Source of the DNA: Rheinheimera pacifica
Lineage (GTDB): Bacteria; Pseudomonadota; Gammaproteobacteria; Enterobacterales; Alteromonadaceae
DNA: 64,000 nucleotides
Assembly (NCBI RefSeq): GCF_900108485.1
Contig: NZ_FNXF01000001.1
Span: forward strand, 186,001-250,000
Direction: 5' to 3'
Under the pieces are notes generated by a model. That model was not told the origin of the DNA. It ran no database searches and was given only the letters and a program-made list of their open reading frames with translations. This document shows positions 51,302 to 60,065 of the stretch, piece by piece. Both the position numbers and the translations under genes were made by a program. How positions within the stretch are numbered: position 1 is the stretch's first letter; every line of letters starts with the position of its first letter.

Positions 51302-53728
51302 ATGAAACAGTATAATTTGACACCAGGCTCACTTGCTCTTGCTGTCACGCTGGCGCTAAGCAACAGCGCAGCGATGGCACAACAGGCAGAAACTAATACA
51401 AACGAGCCGGCCGCAGCACAATCAGACGGCGCTGGTTTAGGCTTTGAACGCATCGTGGTTACCGGTGCGGTATCGCGTAATCAAACGGTTATGCAGTCCA
51501 GCGTGTCGGTCAGCAGCCTGACACTGGATGATATCGCCGTTGCCACGCCGCGCAGCACGGCCGAGATTTTCCGCATGCTGCCTGGCGTGCGCAGTGAAGC
51601 CAGCGGCGGTGAAGGTAATGCCAATATTGCCGTACGCGGCTTGCCGGTAGCATCCGGCGGCGCCAAGTTTCTTACCTTGCAGGAAGATGGTTTACCGGTC
51701 ATGCAGTTTGGTGATATCGCCTTTGGTAATGCCGATATTTTTCTGCGGGCCGATGCTACTTTAGCGCGGCTGGATGTGATCCGCGGCGGCTCGGCCAGCA
51801 CTACCGCCAGTAATTCGCCGGGCGGTATTATCAATTTTGTCAGTAAAACCGGTGAAGAAAACGGCGGCAGTATCGCCTTTACTACCGGGCTGGATTACGA
51901 CAGCTTCCGCACCGACTTTGATTACGGCGGTGATATTAACAGCGATATGCGTTTTCATCTGGGCGGCTTTGTGCGTCAGGGCGAAGGCGTGCGCGACCCG
52001 GGTTATCAGGGCGAAAAAGGCTTTCAGTTAAAAGGTAACCTGACCAAAGAATTCGATACCGGCTATGTGCGGCTGTACTTTAAACATTTAAACGACAAAG
52101 CCACCAGCTATATGCCGATGCCAATGTTTGCTGATGGCAGCTCAGTGCCGGGTTATGACGCCGGTTCAGATACGCTGCAGTCGGTGTATTTAACCCAAAC
52201 CGTGCGTTTAAACGGCGATAATCAAATCTCCCGCGGTGACCTGCGCGATGGCATGAACCCCAAAGTAAACAGCGTGGGCGTAGAAGCGGTGTTTGATTTA
52301 GCTGAAGGCTGGACGCTGGAAAACCGTTTTCGCGTTAGTGATGTCAGCGGTAACTTTAATACGCTGTTTCCGGCAGAAGTAGGCAATGCGCAAGGCATCG
52401 CCGACAGTATCGCCGGCGCCGGTGCTAATTTAACTTACGCCGTAGGGCCCAATGCCGGTGAGGCTTACAGCGCAGAAAACGCCATGCGTATTCACACCTT
52501 TGATATTGAGATAGACGATTTTGGTTCTATCGTGAACGACTTAAAGCTGTCACGCCGCTTTGGCGAGGTTGATGTTAATGTTGGTTATTACATCGCCGAT
52601 CAAAGTATCAGCATGTCGTGGTTGTGGAACTCGTATTTAATGGCGTTAAAGGGCAACAATGCCGAGTTGTTAAATGTTACTGCTGCAGACGGTACGGCGT
52701 TTTCCGAGCAGGGCCTGACTGCCTACGGCGTGCCGTTTTTCGGCAACTGTTGCCAGCGTAACTACGATACCGACTACAGCATTAAAGCGCCTTATGCTGG
52801 TTTAAGCTGGGCCTATGGTGATTTATCGCTCGATGCCAGTATCCGCCGCGATATCGGCAGTGCTTCAGGCACTTATGCCGGTGCGGTACAAAGCAGCCGT
52901 GATATGAACGGCGATGGTGTAATCAGCCAGGTAGAGCAAAGCGTATCGGGTATCGATTTAGCCAACGCCAGCATCGTTAATTACAGCTGGGGCTACAATT
53001 CCTACTCGGCAGGGGCTAACTATCAGTTTAATAAAGACTGGGCAATGTTTGGCCGTATCAGTAAAGGCGGGCGCGCCAATGCTGACCGTTCATTATTTGG
53101 CAAAGTCAATGCTGATGGCAGCGTAGCTAAAGAAGATGCGGTAGATGAAGTTACCCAGTATGAGCTTGGTAGTAAAAGCCGGCATGGTAATTTAAACCTG
53201 TTTGCTACCTTGTTTTTTGCAGAAACCGAAGAGCAAAACTTTGAAGCCACCAGCCAGCGCTTTTTCGACCGTACTTACAAAGCGCACGGTATTGAGCTGG
53301 AAAGCAGCTACCGCATCGGCGATTTTGATATGCGCGGCTCCGTTACCTGGACCGATGCCGAGATCAGCAAAGATGCGCTGAGCCCGGAAGTGGTGGGTAA
53401 TACACCCAGGCGCCAGGCCGACTTTGTTTATAACCTGTTGGCACGTTACTTCTTTGAGCAAGCTCAGTTTGGTGTCAGCATCATTGGCACCACAGCTGCC
53501 TATGCTCAGGATAACAACGATCTGAAATTCAGCGGCTACACTCAGGTCAATGCGTTTGCCAGCTACAATCTGGCGGAAAACCTGACTGTGTCGCTGAACA
53601 TCAACAACCTGTTTGATGAAATTGGCCTGACAGAAGCCGAAGAAGGCTCAGTGCCGGCTAACGGCATTATTCGCGCCCGCACCATCAATGGCCGCAATGC
53701 CTCTTTGGGCTTAGCGTATCGTTTCTGA
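51302..53728 (+). CDS. TonB-dependent outer-membrane receptor, probable sucrose receptor
   Basis: The 808-residue protein has a signal peptide (cleavage after SAAMA, near residue 26), a plug domain (VVTGAVSRNQTVMQSSVSVSSLTLDDI; RTAEIFRMLPGVRSEASGGEGNANIAVRGLP; IRGGSASTTASNSPGGIINFVSKTG) and a 22-strand barrel ending LGLAYRF. No TonB box can be fixed with certainty; FERIVVTGA is the usual plug start. Gram-negative aquatic bacteria import oligosaccharides through such receptors. Its operator is the same as that of sucrose phosphorylase, linking it to sucrose uptake. A hairpin terminator follows. Confidence 0.9.
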   Translation: MKQYNLTPGSLALAVTLALSNSAAMAQQAETNTNEPAAAQSDGAGLGFERIVVTGAVSRNQTVMQSSVSVSSLTLDDIAVATPRSTAEIFRMLPGVRSEASGGEGNANIAVRGLPVASGGAKFLTLQEDGLPVMQFGDIAFGNADIFLRADATLARLDVIRGGSASTTASNSPGGIINFVSKTGEENGGSIAFTTGLDYDSFRTDFDYGGDINSDMRFHLGGFVRQGEGVRDPGYQGEKGFQLKGNLTKEFDTGYVRLYFKHLNDKATSYMPMPMFADGSSVPGYDAGSDTLQSVYLTQTVRLNGDNQISRGDLRDGMNPKVNSVGVEAVFDLAEGWTLENRFRVSDVSGNFNTLFPAEVGNAQGIADSIAGAGANLTYAVGPNAGEAYSAENAMRIHTFDIEIDDFGSIVNDLKLSRRFGEVDVNVGYYIADQSISMSWLWNSYLMALKGNNAELLNVTAADGTAFSEQGLTAYGVPFFGNCCQRNYDTDYSIKAPYAGLSWAYGDLSLDASIRRDIGSASGTYAGAVQSSRDMNGDGVISQVEQSVSGIDLANASIVNYSWGYNSYSAGANYQFNKDWAMFGRISKGGRANADRSLFGKVNADGSVAKEDAVDEVTQYELGSKSRHGNLNLFATLFFAETEEQNFEATSQRFFDRTYKAHGIELESSYRIGDFDMRGSVTWTDAEISKDALSPEVVGNTPRRQADFVYNLLARYFFEQAQFGVSIIGTTAAYAQDNNDLKFSGYTQVNAFASYNLAENLTVSLNINNLFDEIGLTEAEEGSVPANGIIRARTINGRNASLGLAYRF

Positions 53729-53752
53729 TAAGCCAGCCTGAAACTGGAAACT

Positions 53753-53768
53753 GCGGGCCTTTGCCCGC
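53753..53768 (+). terminator. Hairpin after the TonB receptor gene
   Basis: GCGGGC and GCCCGC form a six-pair stem with a CTTT loop, 25 bases past the stop. The T run after it is poor (CGTTGGTTT), so termination may be partial. Confidence 0.5.
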
Positions 53769-53839
53769 CGTTGGTTTAATTTGCGGTTCACTTCAGTATG
53801 CTAACATTCACTGACATTCTCAGCTTAGCGGAGTGAACT

Positions 53840-55300
53840 ATGCAACAACGTCAGCAACAGATCAGCAAAGAACTGCTTAAACAAGGCTCTTATATCAACG
53901 GCAACTGGTTACAGCACACTGATACCTTTGACGTGATTAACCCGGCTAACCAGCAGTTACTTGCTAAGGTTGCCATCGCCGGCGCCAACGAAGCGCAGCA
54001 AGCGGTACTGGCGGCAGACAACGCCTTTACCGGCTGGGCCGCCAAACCGGCAGCAGAGCGCGCACAGTTATTGCAAAGCTGGTATCAACTGGTGATGCAG
54101 CATCAGGATGATTTAGCCCGCTTACTGACGCTGGAACAAGGTAAACCCCTTAGCGAAGCCAAAGGCGAAATAGCTTATGGCGCCTCATATTTGCAATGGT
54201 TTGCCGAAGAAGCTAAACGCTTATACGGCGATACCATACCGGCACCCTCCAACGATAAACGCATTATTGTGCAGCGCCAGCCGGTCGGCGTGGTGGCCGC
54301 GATAACACCCTGGAACTTCCCTAATGCGATGCTGGCGCGTAAAGCCGCAGCAGCACTGGCAGCCGGCTGTACCTTTGTGGTGAAACCGGCGCAGCAAACG
54401 CCGTTATCGGCGCTGGCGCTGGCCGAATTAGCCCACCAGGCTGGTATTCCGGCCGGGGTGTTTAACGTGGTGGTAGGCACCGATGCCAAAGCCATTGGCG
54501 AAGTATTTACCGGGCACGCTAAAGTCGCCAAGTTCAGCTTTACCGGCTCCACTGCCGTGGGTAAGCAGTTGGCCAAGCAATGCGCCGACAGCGTAAAGCG
54601 CGTAACGCTGGAGCTGGGCGGCAATGCACCCTTTATCGTGTTTGATGATGCCGACCTGGATGCCGCCGTACAGGGCCTGATGGCGGCCAAATTTCGTAAC
54701 GCCGGCCAAACCTGCGTTTGTGCCAACCGCATTCTGGTGCAGCGCGGCGTGTATCAGGCCTTTGCCGATAAGTTAGCCATTGCCGTTACCCAGCTTAACG
54801 TTGCTGATGGCCTGGCTGCAGGCAGTCAGATAGGGCCGTTAATAGATGGTAAAGCGGTAGAGAAAGTAGCAAAACTGCTGCAAAGCGCGCTGGACGATGG
54901 CGCTAAAGTGCTGCTGGGCGGTAAAACCCACAGTGCCGGTAAGCAGTTTTTCCAGCCGACCTTGCTTAGCGATGTCAGCGCGGATATGGCCATAAGCAAT
55001 GAAGAAATTTTCGGCCCGGTGGCGCCGTTAATGGCGTTTGATACTGAAGCCGAAGCAATAGCGCTGGCCAACAGCACCGAATATGGTTTGGCGGCGTATT
55101 TTTACAGCCGTGATATCGGCCGGGTGTTTCGTGTGGCGCAAGCGTTGCAGTTTGGCATGGTGGGTATTAACGAGGGCATAGTATCTAATGCCGCCGCACC
55201 TTTTGGTGGCATCAAACAATCCGGCTATGGCCGCGAAGGCTCTAAATACGGTTTGGACGATTACACCAATTTAAAATACCTGTGTTTGGGCGGGCTGTAG
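53840..55300 (+). CDS. gabD: NAD(P)-dependent succinate-semialdehyde dehydrogenase
   Basis: The 486-residue aldehyde dehydrogenase oxidises succinate semialdehyde to succinate in GABA breakdown. Landmarks are [46 protein letters not shown], the cofactor-site [44 protein letters not shown] with the catalytic glutamate, and [13 protein letters not shown] with the catalytic cysteine; its CVC context is the GabD type. GGAG lies six bases before the ATG. No gabT gene is adjacent, so it may also serve other semialdehydes. It seems to be separate from the sugar operon. Confidence 0.9.
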   Translation: MQQRQQQISKELLKQGSYINGNWLQHTDTFDVINPANQQLLAKVAIAGANEAQQAVLAADNAFTGWAAKPAAERAQLLQSWYQLVMQHQDDLARLLTLEQGKPLSEAKGEIAYGASYLQWFAEEAKRLYGDTIPAPSNDKRIIVQRQPVGVVAAITPWNFPNAMLARKAAAALAAGCTFVVKPAQQTPLSALALAELAHQAGIPAGVFNVVVGTDAKAIGEVFTGHAKVAKFSFTGSTAVGKQLAKQCADSVKRVTLELGGNAPFIVFDDADLDAAVQGLMAAKFRNAGQTCVCANRILVQRGVYQAFADKLAIAVTQLNVADGLAAGSQIGPLIDGKAVEKVAKLLQSALDDGAKVLLGGKTHSAGKQFFQPTLLSDVSADMAISNEEIFGPVAPLMAFDTEAEAIALANSTEYGLAAYFYSRDIGRVFRVAQALQFGMVGINEGIVSNAAAPFGGIKQSGYGREGSKYGLDDYTNLKYLCLGGL

Positions 55301-55410
55301 CGGGCGCTGTTACAATCGGGATCGGGTTAAGATATTGCGATTGATGAAGCCATTGCTTTGTATCAGCGCCAGCGCTATAACAGACGCTGGTATGCTAAAG
55401 AGTAAGTACC

Positions 55411-55833
55411 GTGACGAGCCAGGCAATAATTCAAAACGAGATCCAACTGGTTTATATCAGTGATCGTTGCGCCAGCACGGATGATGTAGCTATTAATAAA
55501 ATAAAGCTGCGCGCCGAGCCGAATAACCTGCGGCGTAATATTACCGGCGCTTTATTATTTACCGAGCGCTATTTTTTGCAATATCTGGAAGGCGAAGCTG
55601 CGGTAGTTGACGCACTCTATGCCAGTATCTGCCGCGACAAAAGGCACACCAATGTGCGGCTATTACTGCGTAAACCGATACAACAGCGGGACTTTTCCCG
55701 CTGGAGTCTGGGGGTGAAAAAATTACTCGATAACGAAGAAAACCAGGACTTGATCGCAGTACTGAATATGCTGGGCCAGGCCAGTAACATCAACGAAAGC
55801 CAACTCGACTGGTTTAAGCTGGCATTGAAATAG
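55411..55833 (+). CDS. Single-domain BLUF blue-light photoreceptor
   Basis: The 140-residue protein is a BLUF domain with a short C-terminal helix pair. FAD-binding and switch residues are present: Tyr15 (QLVYIS), Asn43 (RRNITGALLF) and Gln57 (RYFLQYLEGE), with RDFSRWSLG holding the semi-conserved tryptophan. Light changes the hydrogen bonds around flavin, and short BLUF proteins (like PixD or YcgF N-terminus) pass the signal to a separate partner. No EAL, GGDEF or anti-repressor is fused. The start is GTG at 55411, with a weak GAG upstream; an in-frame ATG earlier was not found. Partner unknown. Confidence 0.9.
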   Translation: MTSQAIIQNEIQLVYISDRCASTDDVAINKIKLRAEPNNLRRNITGALLFTERYFLQYLEGEAAVVDALYASICRDKRHTNVRLLLRKPIQQRDFSRWSLGVKKLLDNEENQDLIAVLNMLGQASNINESQLDWFKLALK

Positions 55834-55863
55834 CAGTTATTTGCTACTTGCAATAAGTGAAAA

Positions 55864-56724
55864 TTACTCAATATTCTGGATCTGCTCACGCATCTGCTCA
55901 ATTAACACCTTAAGCTCCACCGCGGCATTGGTAATCTCAGTGCTAATAGCCTTAGATGACAGCGTATTCGCTTCGCGGTTAAATTCCTGCATCATAAAAT
56001 CGAGACGCCGGCCGCAGGCGCCGCCTTTTTTCAGCGTATGGCGGGTTTCTTTAATGTGAGCATCAAGGCGGTCCAGTTCTTCGGCGACGTCGGATTTTGA
56101 CGCTAAAAACGCCATTTCCTGCTCTAAACGGCCTTGTTCTATATCGGCTTTAATCTCGTTTAAGCGGTTTACAATGCGATCGCGCTGCCATTGCATTGCT
56201 TGTGGCAGGTGCGTGCGGACAAAAGCCACTTGCTCGCCAATGGCGGTTAAGCGTTGCTGGATCATTTGCTCAATGGCGTCACCTTCGCGGCCACGGCCGG
56301 CTAAGAAGTCTTGTAAGGCAGCGTCGAAACCGGCCAGCAACTCGCCTTGCAGTGCGTCTAAATCTTCTGTTGGTGTTTCCATTACACCCGGCCAGCGCAG
56401 GATGTCGGCAATGTTGAGTTGCGCTTGCGGTGCTTTTTGCAGTAATTGCTGGGCTTTTTGCAGCAATTGCTCGGCGAATACTTCGTTTAACGTCAGCTCG
56501 CCAGCGGCCTGGTTGGCATGATAGCGTAGGTTAACTTCTATTTTGCCGCGTTGCAGGCTGTTACGTAGTTTGTCGCGCAGCAGGCTTTCTAAGCCGCGAA
56601 ACTGCTCCGGCAGGCGAAAGTAGGACTCCAGGTAACGCTGGTTTACCGAGCGGATCTCCCACTGGGCGGTGCCCCAGCTGGCTTTGGTTTCATGGCGGGC
56701 GAAGGCGGTCATGCTGTGGATCAT
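55864..56724 (-). CDS. yicC: YicC/YloC family endoribonuclease
   Basis: The 286-residue protein matches YicC, a small-RNA/mRNA-cleaving endoribonuclease implicated in RyhB turnover in E. coli. Landmarks: MIHSMTAFARHETK, the middle IEVNLRYHANQAAGELTLNEVFAEQLLQ, DILRWPGVMET, and the end KKGGACGRRLDFMMQEFNREANTLSSKAISTEITNAAVELKVLIEQMREQIQNIE. The ATG at 56724 gives nearly the E. coli length of 287; the longer frame runs 27 codons into the intergenic region. It is divergent from rph, as in E. coli and most relatives. Confidence 0.95.
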   Translation of the reverse strand: MIHSMTAFARHETKASWGTAQWEIRSVNQRYLESYFRLPEQFRGLESLLRDKLRNSLQRGKIEVNLRYHANQAAGELTLNEVFAEQLLQKAQQLLQKAPQAQLNIADILRWPGVMETPTEDLDALQGELLAGFDAALQDFLAGRGREGDAIEQMIQQRLTAIGEQVAFVRTHLPQAMQWQRDRIVNRLNEIKADIEQGRLEQEMAFLASKSDVAEELDRLDAHIKETRHTLKKGGACGRRLDFMMQEFNREANTLSSKAISTEITNAAVELKVLIEQMREQIQNIE

Positions 56725-56849
56725 AAAAGGCTCTCTGGCGACAAATAAACACCGAGTATACCGCAGGATAACGGAATTTGGCGAATTGATAGCCCTTACC
56801 AGCATAACCTCTTATAATAACCGCCATTGTTAATTTCAGGAGTGCAGCT

Positions 56850-57563
56850 ATGCGTCCAAGTGGCAGAACCGCCAGTCAGATCCGTCCCCTTACTTTTACC
56901 CGTCAATTTACCGCTCATGCTGAAGGCTCAGTATTGGTTGAATTTGGTAATACCAAGGTAATTTGTACCGCCAGCGTAATTGAAGGTGTGCCGCGCTTTA
57001 TGAAAGGCCAGGGCAAGGGCTGGATCACTGCCGAATACGGCATGCTGCCACGCGCTACCCATACCCGTAATGACCGCGAAGCGGCACGCGGTAAACAAGG
57101 TGGCCGCACGATGGAAATTCAACGCCTTATTGGCCGTGCGCTGCGTACCGCAGTGGATTTAAAACTGCTGGGTGAAAATACCATTACTATCGACTGTGAT
57201 GTAATTCAGGCCGATGGCGGCACCCGCACTGCCTCTATAACCGGCGCTTGTGTGGCCTTAGTTGATGCATTAAACCATATGCGCGCCAAAGGTATTATTA
57301 AAACCAACCCGTTGAATTTTATGGTAGCTGCGGTATCGGTAGGTATTTATAAAGGCACTGCGGTGGCCGATTTAGATTACGCTGAAGACTCAAACGCGGA
57401 AACTGATATGAATATCGTGATGACCGAAACCGGCAAAGTGATTGAAATTCAGGGTACGGCCGAAGAAGCGCCGTTTAGCTTTGAAGAAATGCAGCAGATG
57501 ATGGATTTAGGCAAGCATGCCATCCGTGAAATTATCGACGAGCAAAAGCGCGTTCTGGCATAA
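56850..57563 (+). CDS. rph: Ribonuclease PH
   Basis: The 237-residue phosphorolytic 3'-5' exoribonuclease trims tRNA 3' ends. It begins [42 protein letters not shown], has [42 protein letters not shown] (phosphate-site arginines) and [20 protein letters not shown]. The catalytic region [15 protein letters not shown]-like [19 protein letters not shown] is complete. The protein is full length, unlike the frameshifted allele of E. coli K-12. pyrE follows 20 bases later, the usual rph-pyrE operon. TATAAT at 56813 is a likely -10 element. Confidence 0.97.
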   Translation: MRPSGRTASQIRPLTFTRQFTAHAEGSVLVEFGNTKVICTASVIEGVPRFMKGQGKGWITAEYGMLPRATHTRNDREAARGKQGGRTMEIQRLIGRALRTAVDLKLLGENTITIDCDVIQADGGTRTASITGACVALVDALNHMRAKGIIKTNPLNFMVAAVSVGIYKGTAVADLDYAEDSNAETDMNIVMTETGKVIEIQGTAEEAPFSFEEMQQMMDLGKHAIREIIDEQKRVLA

Positions 57564-57583
57564 CAAGCAAAGGATACAACAGC

Positions 57584-58234
57584 ATGATCAAGTCGTTTCA
57601 ACGTGAATTTATTGAGTTTGCGCTGTCGCGTCAGGTATTAAAGTTTGGCAGCTTTACGCTGAAATCCGGCCGTACCAGCCCGTACTTTTTTAATGCCGGG
57701 CTGTTTAACACCGGCGGTGACCTGGCCAAGTTAGGCCGCTTTTATGCGGCGGCGTTGCAGGATAGCGGCCTGGCGTTCGATGTACTGTTTGGCCCAGCTT
57801 ATAAAGGTATTCCTATTGCCACCACTACAGCTGTAGCATTGGCGGATCATTATAACCGCGATGTCCCGTACTGCTTTAACCGCAAAGAAGCGAAAACCCA
57901 TGGTGAGGGCGGTAACTTAGTCGGCTCACCGCTAAAGGGCCGCATTATGCTGGTGGATGATGTCATTACCGCCGGTACCGCGATTCGCGAATCGATGCAG
58001 TTAATTCAGGCGCAGGGCGCTGAGCTTACCGGTGTGTTGATTGCACTGGACAGGCAAGAGCGTGGCCAGGGTGAGCTGTCGGCGATTCAGGAAGTGGAGC
58101 GTGATTTTAATACTAAAGTCATCTCGATTATCAGCCTGCCGGATTTAATCAGCTATTTGGCCGATAAGCCGGAACTGGCGCAGCATCTGGATGCGGTGAA
58201 AGCTTATCGCGCACAATATGGTGTTAACACTTAA
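57584..58234 (+). CDS. pyrE: Orotate phosphoribosyltransferase
   Basis: The 216-residue enzyme joins orotate with PRPP to give OMP in pyrimidine synthesis. Visible are the N-terminal [41 protein letters not shown], then [15 protein letters not shown] (the flexible catalytic loop) and the PRPP-binding motif [19 protein letters not shown]. It is second in the rph-pyrE operon. In E. coli an attenuator lies between the two genes; the 20-base gap here is too short for one. A 113-base folded repeat begins 23 bases after the stop and may serve as the end of the transcript. Confidence 0.97.
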   Translation: MIKSFQREFIEFALSRQVLKFGSFTLKSGRTSPYFFNAGLFNTGGDLAKLGRFYAAALQDSGLAFDVLFGPAYKGIPIATTTAVALADHYNRDVPYCFNRKEAKTHGEGGNLVGSPLKGRIMLVDDVITAGTAIRESMQLIQAQGAELTGVLIALDRQERGQGELSAIQEVERDFNTKVISIISLPDLISYLADKPELAQHLDAVKAYRAQYGVNT

Positions 58235-58256
58235 GAAAAATCGGGCTTTAGAGTAG

Positions 58257-58369
58257 GGTACAGTGTCAGGAAATGCTTTCTGCACCGGCTTCAAGGATCA
58301 CATCCTTGTGCCCTCTCAGCCTGCGCGGCATCCTTGCCGCTGTTCCGAAAGCACACCTGACCCTGTACC
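58257..58369. repeat. 113-base folded element, copy 1 (pyrE-dgkA gap)
   Basis: Outer arms GGTACAG, TCAGG and TGCTTTC pair with GAAAGCA, CCTGA and CTGTACC. The 80-base core (58274-58353) has hairpins CAAGGAT-CAC-ATCCTTG and CGGCA-TCCT-TGCCG. The core matches copy 2 at 74 of 80 positions in direct orientation, but the outer arms have different sequence in the two copies and pair in both. Confidence 0.85.
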
Positions 58370-58419
58370 TGACGCTTCGACCTTAGCCCGATACACAACA
58401 GCAATGAAGGACAGCAAAG

Positions 58420-58791
58420 ATGTTAAAGCCAAACGGCGTTGGTTTAGGACGAATTATCAGGGCAGCAAAATGTTCGATGCAGGGTTTTGCCGCCAGCTGG
58501 AAGTTTGAGTCTGCCTTTCGTCAGGAAACCATCTTAGCCGTTATCTCTATTCCGCTGGCCGCCTGGTTGGCCACGTCAGTCAGCCAGTTTGCGCTGCTGG
58601 TTAGCGTATGGTGTTTAGTGCTGTTGGTGGAGCTACTGAACTCAGCGATTGAATCGTTAACTGATCGCGTAAGTTTAGAGCGGCATGAACTGTCGGGCCG
58701 GGCCAAAGATATGGGCTCGGCGGCGGTGTTTGTCAGCTTAGTGATAGTGGCGCTGGTATGGGGCGCGGCGCTGTACGAGCGCTTTGTTTGA
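58420..58791 (+). CDS. dgkA: Diacylglycerol kinase
   Basis: The 123-residue integral membrane enzyme phosphorylates diacylglycerol left from membrane-derived glycan synthesis. It has three hydrophobic helices and the family signature LVELLNSAIESLTDRV, with GRAKDMGSAAVFVSLV near the end; ESAFRQE near residue 30 is the surface helix that carries part of the active site. AAGGA precedes the ATG. It is flanked on both sides by the 113-base element, so gene and elements could move or be transcribed as one unit. Alone between pyrE and slmA, its position is unusual compared with E. coli. Confidence 0.94.
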   Translation: MLKPNGVGLGRIIRAAKCSMQGFAASWKFESAFRQETILAVISIPLAAWLATSVSQFALLVSVWCLVLLVELLNSAIESLTDRVSLERHELSGRAKDMGSAAVFVSLVIVALVWGAALYERFV

Positions 58792-58842
58792 ACCGGAGTT
58801 GAATTAGGAAGGGATTAGGTGTGCTTTGCTGCCTTGGCGTAA

Positions 58843-58955
58843 AGCAGTGTGGCTGGAGATGCTTTCTTCGCCGGCTTCAAGGATCACATCCCTGTGCCCT
58901 CTCAGCCTGCGCGGCATCCATGCCGCTGCTACGAAAGCACACCAGCCACGCTGCT
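58843..58955. repeat. 113-base folded element, copy 2 (dgkA-slmA gap)
   Basis: AGCAG, TGGCTGG and TGCTTTC pair with GAAAGCA, CCAGCCA and CTGCT. The core (58860-58939) carries hairpins around CACATCCCTGTG and CGGCAT-CC-ATGCCG. It has the same length and direction as copy 1. It lies 14 bases past the slmA stop, and after dgkA, so it may end both transcripts. Confidence 0.85.
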
Positions 58956-58968
58956 CTCACGTTATGAT

Positions 58969-59559
58969 TTAGCTAAACAGAGCAGTTTGTAGTTGTGCCC
59001 ACTGATTAGCCCAGTGCTGGGTTGGTAAGCGGGTAAAACCGGAGCGGACAAACTGGCTTAACTTACCCTCTACCGAGGCCAGTAGCAGGTTAGCCAGCTC
59101 GCCTTCGTCGATACTAAAGCCCTTACCTTCACGCAGCTTACGCTCGCGCAGGCATTGCTTTAACTGGGTTTCCAGTTTTTCAAATAACTGGGCTACCCGT
59201 TCTTGCAGACGTTCCTGCTCGCCTTGCAGGGCATCACCGGTTAAAATACGGCAGATACCGGGGTTACGCTCGGCAAAGACTAATATCAGCTGCAGAATTA
59301 ACTCGGTGCGGCTGGCGGTGTCTTTGTGCTCGTCCAGAATGCCGTTGATGCGTGAGAGCAGCGTATCTTCAATAAACTCAATTAAGCCTTCAAACATCCG
59401 GGCCTTACTGGGGAAATGCCGGTATAGCGCGGCTTCAGACACACCAACTTTTTCTGCCAGTGCGGCTGTGGTAATACGCTGGCCGTTATTGCTTTGCAGC
59501 ATGGCCGCAAGGGCCTGCAAAATGTCTTCTTTACGATTACTGCGACGGGGTGCCGGCAT
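58969..59559 (-). CDS. slmA: Nucleoid occlusion factor SlmA
   Basis: The 196-residue TetR-type protein binds chromosomal SlmA sites and stops FtsZ assembly over the nucleoid. It begins with [68 protein letters not shown], the expected HTH, and ends [23 protein letters not shown] as in E. coli SlmA. dut lies one base upstream, so the two are co-transcribed, as in most gammaproteobacteria (coaBC-dut-slmA). Confidence 0.95.
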   Translation of the reverse strand: MPAPRRSNRKEDILQALAAMLQSNNGQRITTAALAEKVGVSEAALYRHFPSKARMFEGLIEFIEDTLLSRINGILDEHKDTASRTELILQLILVFAERNPGICRILTGDALQGEQERLQERVAQLFEKLETQLKQCLRERKLREGKGFSIDEGELANLLLASVEGKLSQFVRSGFTRLPTQHWANQWAQLQTALFS

Positions 59560-60018
59560 TTAGGCTTTCCCTGATGAGCCAAAACCGCCTTCGCCGCGCG
59601 CTGTTTGTTCAAAGCTGTCGACAATATTAAATTCAGCCTGCACTACCGGCATAAATACCAGCTGGGCTATGCGATCACCCGGCTCAATGCTGAAGCTGTC
59701 GGTACCGCGGTTCCACATGGATACCATTAATGGCCCCTGATAATCTGAGTCAATTAAACCAACAAGGTTACCCAATACGATACCGTGTTTATGGCCCAGG
59801 CCAGAGCGGGGTAGGATAGTGGCGCATAAATTAGCATCACCAATGAAAATAGATAAACCGGTAGGAATTAACGTAGTTTCACCCGGTGCCAGTGTCAGTG
59901 GGCTGTCCAGACAGGCGCGTAAATCTAACCCGGCAGAGCCCGGTGTGGCATAGGCCGGTAACGGAAATTCTGTACCAATACGCGGGTCAAGGATTTTTAA
60001 ATCAATGGCTTTTTTCAT
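59560..60018 (-). CDS. dut: dUTP diphosphatase
   Basis: The 152-residue trimeric enzyme hydrolyses dUTP to dUMP and pyrophosphate, keeping uracil out of DNA. All five motifs are visible: [36 protein letters not shown] (catalytic aspartate and uracil-site tyrosine in the family), RIAQLVFMP and the flexible C-terminal [13 protein letters not shown] arm that covers the triphosphate. It lies 47 bases after coaBC and adjoins slmA. Confidence 0.97.
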   Translation of the reverse strand: MKKAIDLKILDPRIGTEFPLPAYATPGSAGLDLRACLDSPLTLAPGETTLIPTGLSIFIGDANLCATILPRSGLGHKHGIVLGNLVGLIDSDYQGPLMVSMWNRGTDSFSIEPGDRIAQLVFMPVVQAEFNIVDSFEQTARGEGGFGSSGKA

Positions 60019-60065
60019 TTACGGCTTAACTCTTATTTTAATGACAATTAGTATTCTAATGGTAT

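Noticed and set aside
51481-51834. Antisense open frame of 117 codons inside the TonB receptor gene
   Set aside because: It lies wholly within the conserved plug domain and has no features of its own.
55342-55404. Short open stretch encoding DIAIDEAIALYQRQRYNRRWY and ending at a stop just before the BLUF gene
   Set aside because: It looks protein-like, but a stop codon precedes it after about 24 codons, it has no start or ribosome site, and too little remains to call it a gene remnant.
58257-58955. Possible integron attC sites, because of cloverleaf-like folding around a gene
   Set aside because: The core lacks the attC consensus ends (GTTRRRY-type), the copies are separated by a normal core gene with its own ribosome site, and no integrase is present.
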